Notes under the pieces: generated by a model
What the model saw: the letters and a program-made list of their open reading frames with translations, nothing else
Database searches by the model: none
Told to the model about the DNA's origin: nothing
Translations under genes and position numbers: made by a program
In this document: one piece after another, positions 61,907 to 64,000 of the stretch
How the letters are laid out: each line of letters starts with the position of its first letter
Position numbering within the stretch: position 1 is the first letter of the stretch
NCBI GenBank assembly: GCA_910586565.1
Contig: CAJUIT010000007.1
Span: forward strand, 62,001 to 126,000
Length of the DNA: 64,000 nt
Reading direction: 5' to 3'
Source of the DNA: an uncultured Muribaculaceae bacterium
GTDB taxonomy: Bacteria > Bacteroidota > Bacteroidia > Bacteroidales > Muribaculaceae

Positions 61907-64000
61907 TTATTTCAGGCTGTTCATGATGCCCGAATCGGTGTCGGGGGCGGCATCAAATTGTTTTGGAGCGTCGCTGTGGGCAGTTTTTCGGCCGAAGTCG
62001 ACATTCACGCTGAATTTCACAACGGCATAGGCGTTTTTGTTGCAATGAGCTGTGGAGATGTAGGGGGTGAGAGCCGATAGATTTTCGGTAGTCATGCTGT
62101 AGCGATTCATGAAAATGTTGAACACTCCCGCCTGAATTGACCATCGTGGCTGTTTGTAGCCCACAAGAAGCATGTTCATATCCTTTTCGCTTATGATTTC
62201 CTCGCCGTACATCGAGTTGGCTGCGCCGGTCATCAGGCTGCCGTTGAAGGTGAAGTTGCCATAGTTGAAGTCGATGTTCACCCCCAGATGGAAGATGCCC
62301 CGTTCATGGCGGTAGTTGTTGCCGTGGCTGAAATATCGGCTGAGCGACGGGGATAGGGCTATCGACAGGTGGTCGGCCCACGGGCGCAGTGTCAGGCACA
62401 GCTCCGAGCGCAGTTCCTGAAACGACACCTGGTTCTCGGGAGTGATGACAAAGCGGTTGCGGGAGAATGAGGTTGAGGTCATCACCGGATTTTTTTCGTG
62501 CCGGTAGTCAATCAGCAGGTCGGCGCTCACAATGGGGTGGTAGAAGCTCGCCGATAACTTTTGGTCGATAACCCTGAATGAGCGCAGAGAAGGGTTGCCA
62601 CGCTTCACCATGCCCGGCTGAACGGTTTGCACAACATCGCTCATATCTGCGATAGGGGGTTGCCTGTGGGTGAGGTTCATGTTGTAGCGCAGCCGCAGGC
62701 GGTTTGACGGTTCCCAGTCCGCTCCGAACCCCGGGTTGACAGCGAATTTTTGTCGGGAAAGGCTGTTTTGCGAGGTCGACAGCCGCGAGGCCGTGAGGTT
62801 GGCAAGGAGGTTGAACGCTCCGGTGTTGAAATTTAATTCTCCGAATGCCGAGCTTTCGGCCCGGTTGACGATTACGCGGGCGGTTTCCGAGCCGGTGTAG
62901 TCATTGTCGGCGCGCGATTGGGAGTGGCGCGCTCCGGCGGTGATGTTGAAGTTGGCGGCGCGGATTTGATAGTAAGCCTCGGCAAAGAGAGCGAATTTGC
63001 GCCCTGTCACATCCGAAACGATGTCGGCTCCGCCGACACCGGCGGTCTCCTCGCGGTAGGTGTGGAGAGCAGAGGAACCGATGTAGCTCCCTGTAATGTT
63101 GGCCGTGACTGATTGTGAGCGATTGATGAAGAGGCGGTAGAACACTCCGAGCGATGGGTTGAGTGATGTTTCACGGGTGTGTTCGGTGATTTCAGTGGGG
63201 GTGGTGGAATTGGAGGTGACGAGCATTGTGTGGCGGTCACCCTCCTCCTTTGCCGGCACATGATTGAGGTTGAAGGAGCCTTTGATGTTGAGGAGGTAGC
63301 GTTGGTCGCGACGCAGGGTGTAGCCGAGAGTGGCTACAACAGCTCTCATGCCAATCTCCACGGGTTGGCCGGTTTCTGTGCGGGTCACCGATTCGTGCGG
63401 GTAGTGCCAGGTCTCCTCATAGTCACGCACCCAGTTGTCGCGTTGCATCCCGAACAGGCCGGCGTTGAATGCCAGCGACGACGGCCCGTGGTTGTAGGTG
63501 GCGGCGATGTTGTCGAACGCGGCCCATTTGCCGCTCCCAACGGCATTCATCCCCTCGGCGGAGATGTTGCCCCCCGAACTGCGGGCAATGGTGATGAAGT
63601 CGATAACGGCATCGGCATCGGCATAGCGCGCACCGGGGGTGTCGTGATGTTCGATGCGGAGAATGTCGTTGGGGCGCAGGGCTGCGATTTCCGACGACGA
63701 TGCCTCCGCGCCGTTGATGCGGAGCTGCACATTGGCGCTCCCGGCAGCAGTGATGGCGGCAGTGAGGGGATTTACCGTTATCCCGGGCAATTGCATTTTG
63801 CTCAGAAGGTCGAGCCCCGACACGGCTGTGCGTTTCTGCACCCCGGTAGGGATGTAGGAGTTTCCGTCGATTTTCGATATTACAGGCTTTACTTTCACTA
63901 CAACTTCCTGAAGTTCAATGACTGAAAGGGAATCGGCGCCCTCATTGCAGGTTTGGGAAAAGCATGCGGCAGGTGGTGTGAGCCACAGAAGTGCCCACAC
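61907..64000 (-). CDS. TonB-dependent-receptor-like outer-membrane barrel (OMP_b-brl_3 type), 5' end cut
   Basis: At least 697 residues; the start is at or beyond the right edge. After a hydrophobic export segment (WALLWLTPPAACFSQT) come a carboxypeptidase/plug-like domain (VIELQEVVVKVKPVISKIDGNSYIPTGVQKRTAVSGLDLLSKMQLPGITVNP, then LRPNDILRIEHHDTPGARYADADAVIDFIT) and a long barrel with strands such as RYLLNIKGSFNLNHV and YRLFINRSQSVTANITGSYIG. This is the Bacteroidetes outer membrane beta-barrel family with a degenerate plug and no visible TonB box in the window. Ligand unknown. No SusD partner is downstream. Confidence 0.82.
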   Translation of the reverse strand: MWALLWLTPPAACFSQTCNEGADSLSVIELQEVVVKVKPVISKIDGNSYIPTGVQKRTAVSGLDLLSKMQLPGITVNPLTAAITAAGSANVQLRINGAEASSSEIAALRPNDILRIEHHDTPGARYADADAVIDFITIARSSGGNISAEGMNAVGSGKWAAFDNIAATYNHGPSSLAFNAGLFGMQRDNWVRDYEETWHYPHESVTRTETGQPVEIGMRAVVATLGYTLRRDQRYLLNIKGSFNLNHVPAKEEGDRHTMLVTSNSTTPTEITEHTRETSLNPSLGVFYRLFINRSQSVTANITGSYIGSSALHTYREETAGVGGADIVSDVTGRKFALFAEAYYQIRAANFNITAGARHSQSRADNDYTGSETARVIVNRAESSAFGELNFNTGAFNLLANLTASRLSTSQNSLSRQKFAVNPGFGADWEPSNRLRLRYNMNLTHRQPPIADMSDVVQTVQPGMVKRGNPSLRSFRVIDQKLSASFYHPIVSADLLIDYRHEKNPVMTSTSFSRNRFVITPENQVSFQELRSELCLTLRPWADHLSIALSPSLSRYFSHGNNYRHERGIFHLGVNIDFNYGNFTFNGSLMTGAANSMYGEEIISEKDMNMLLVGYKQPRWSIQAGVFNIFMNRYSMTTENLSALTPYISTAHCNKNAYAVVKFSVNVDFGRKTAHSDAPKQFDAAPDTDSGIMNSLK

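Overview
The window reads as a chromosomal segment from a gut-type Bacteroidales bacterium. A Muribaculaceae-like lineage is my best guess, but that is inference from gene content and moderately GC-rich coding sequence. Supporting signs are the many -7 boxes of the Bacteroidetes form TAnnTTTG upstream of genes, the absence of Shine-Dalgarno sequences, DUF5683 beside MltD, the gene string DUF177-rpmF-fabH-era-der, and secreted proteins with Bacteroidetes-type C-terminal sorting-like tails. No rRNA, tRNA, CRISPR array, integrase, transposase or prophage was recognised.

Layout. 1-2.7 kb: 5' part of an LptD-like gene (minus), then GT2, DUF4286 and ruvC in an overlapping plus-strand run. 3-8 kb: sufBCDS for Fe-S cluster assembly (minus), with repeats between sufB and sufC. 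8-10 kb: CvpA, TcdA, Ogt. 10-20.5 kb: a surface-glycan region with six further glycosyltransferases, a phosphoethanolamine-transferase-like membrane sulfatase-fold protein, a PP-loop-like enzyme and a polysaccharide pyruvyl transferase. 21-27 kb: ferritin, a small beta-barrel protein and a very large TamB. 27-30 kb: pyrE, an SRPBCC protein, a Rieske-like lipoprotein and a DEAD-box helicase. 30-38 kb: two large secreted proteins around a gene-free 0.8 kb spacer. 38-46 kb: GT2, LpxL-like acyltransferase, MtaB, SerB, MltD and DUF5683 (all minus). 46-50 kb: sialate O-acetylesterase, a probable GNAT toxin-antitoxin pair and an EamA transporter. 50-53 kb: ABC ATPase, permease, YtrA-type GntR regulator and an anchored protein in one operon with a visible operator. 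53-58.6 kb: C_GCAxxG_C_C protein, DUF177, L32, FabH, Era, Der, DUF2284. 58.8-64 kb: a CotH-kinase protein with hexanucleotide repeats and a TonB-receptor-like barrel cut by the window end.

How the genes work together. Most of the window serves the envelope: LPS export and acylation (LptD, LpxL-like), glycan synthesis and decoration, outer-membrane biogenesis (TamB), peptidoglycan turnover (MltD) and secreted glycan-active or adhesin-like proteins. The rest is housekeeping: Fe-S assembly, DNA repair, tRNA modification, ribosome assembly GTPases, pyrimidine and serine synthesis.

The most unusual signals lie outside ordinary genes. They are: a toxin-antitoxin-like pair of lower GC; a 24-bp palindromic operator beside the -7 box of the ABC/GntR operon; a pseudoknot-capable leader before DUF5683; a 16-bp inverted repeat bracketing the promoter of a giant secreted protein; a 176-bp element present twice; and modular repeats that start almost exactly at stop codons.
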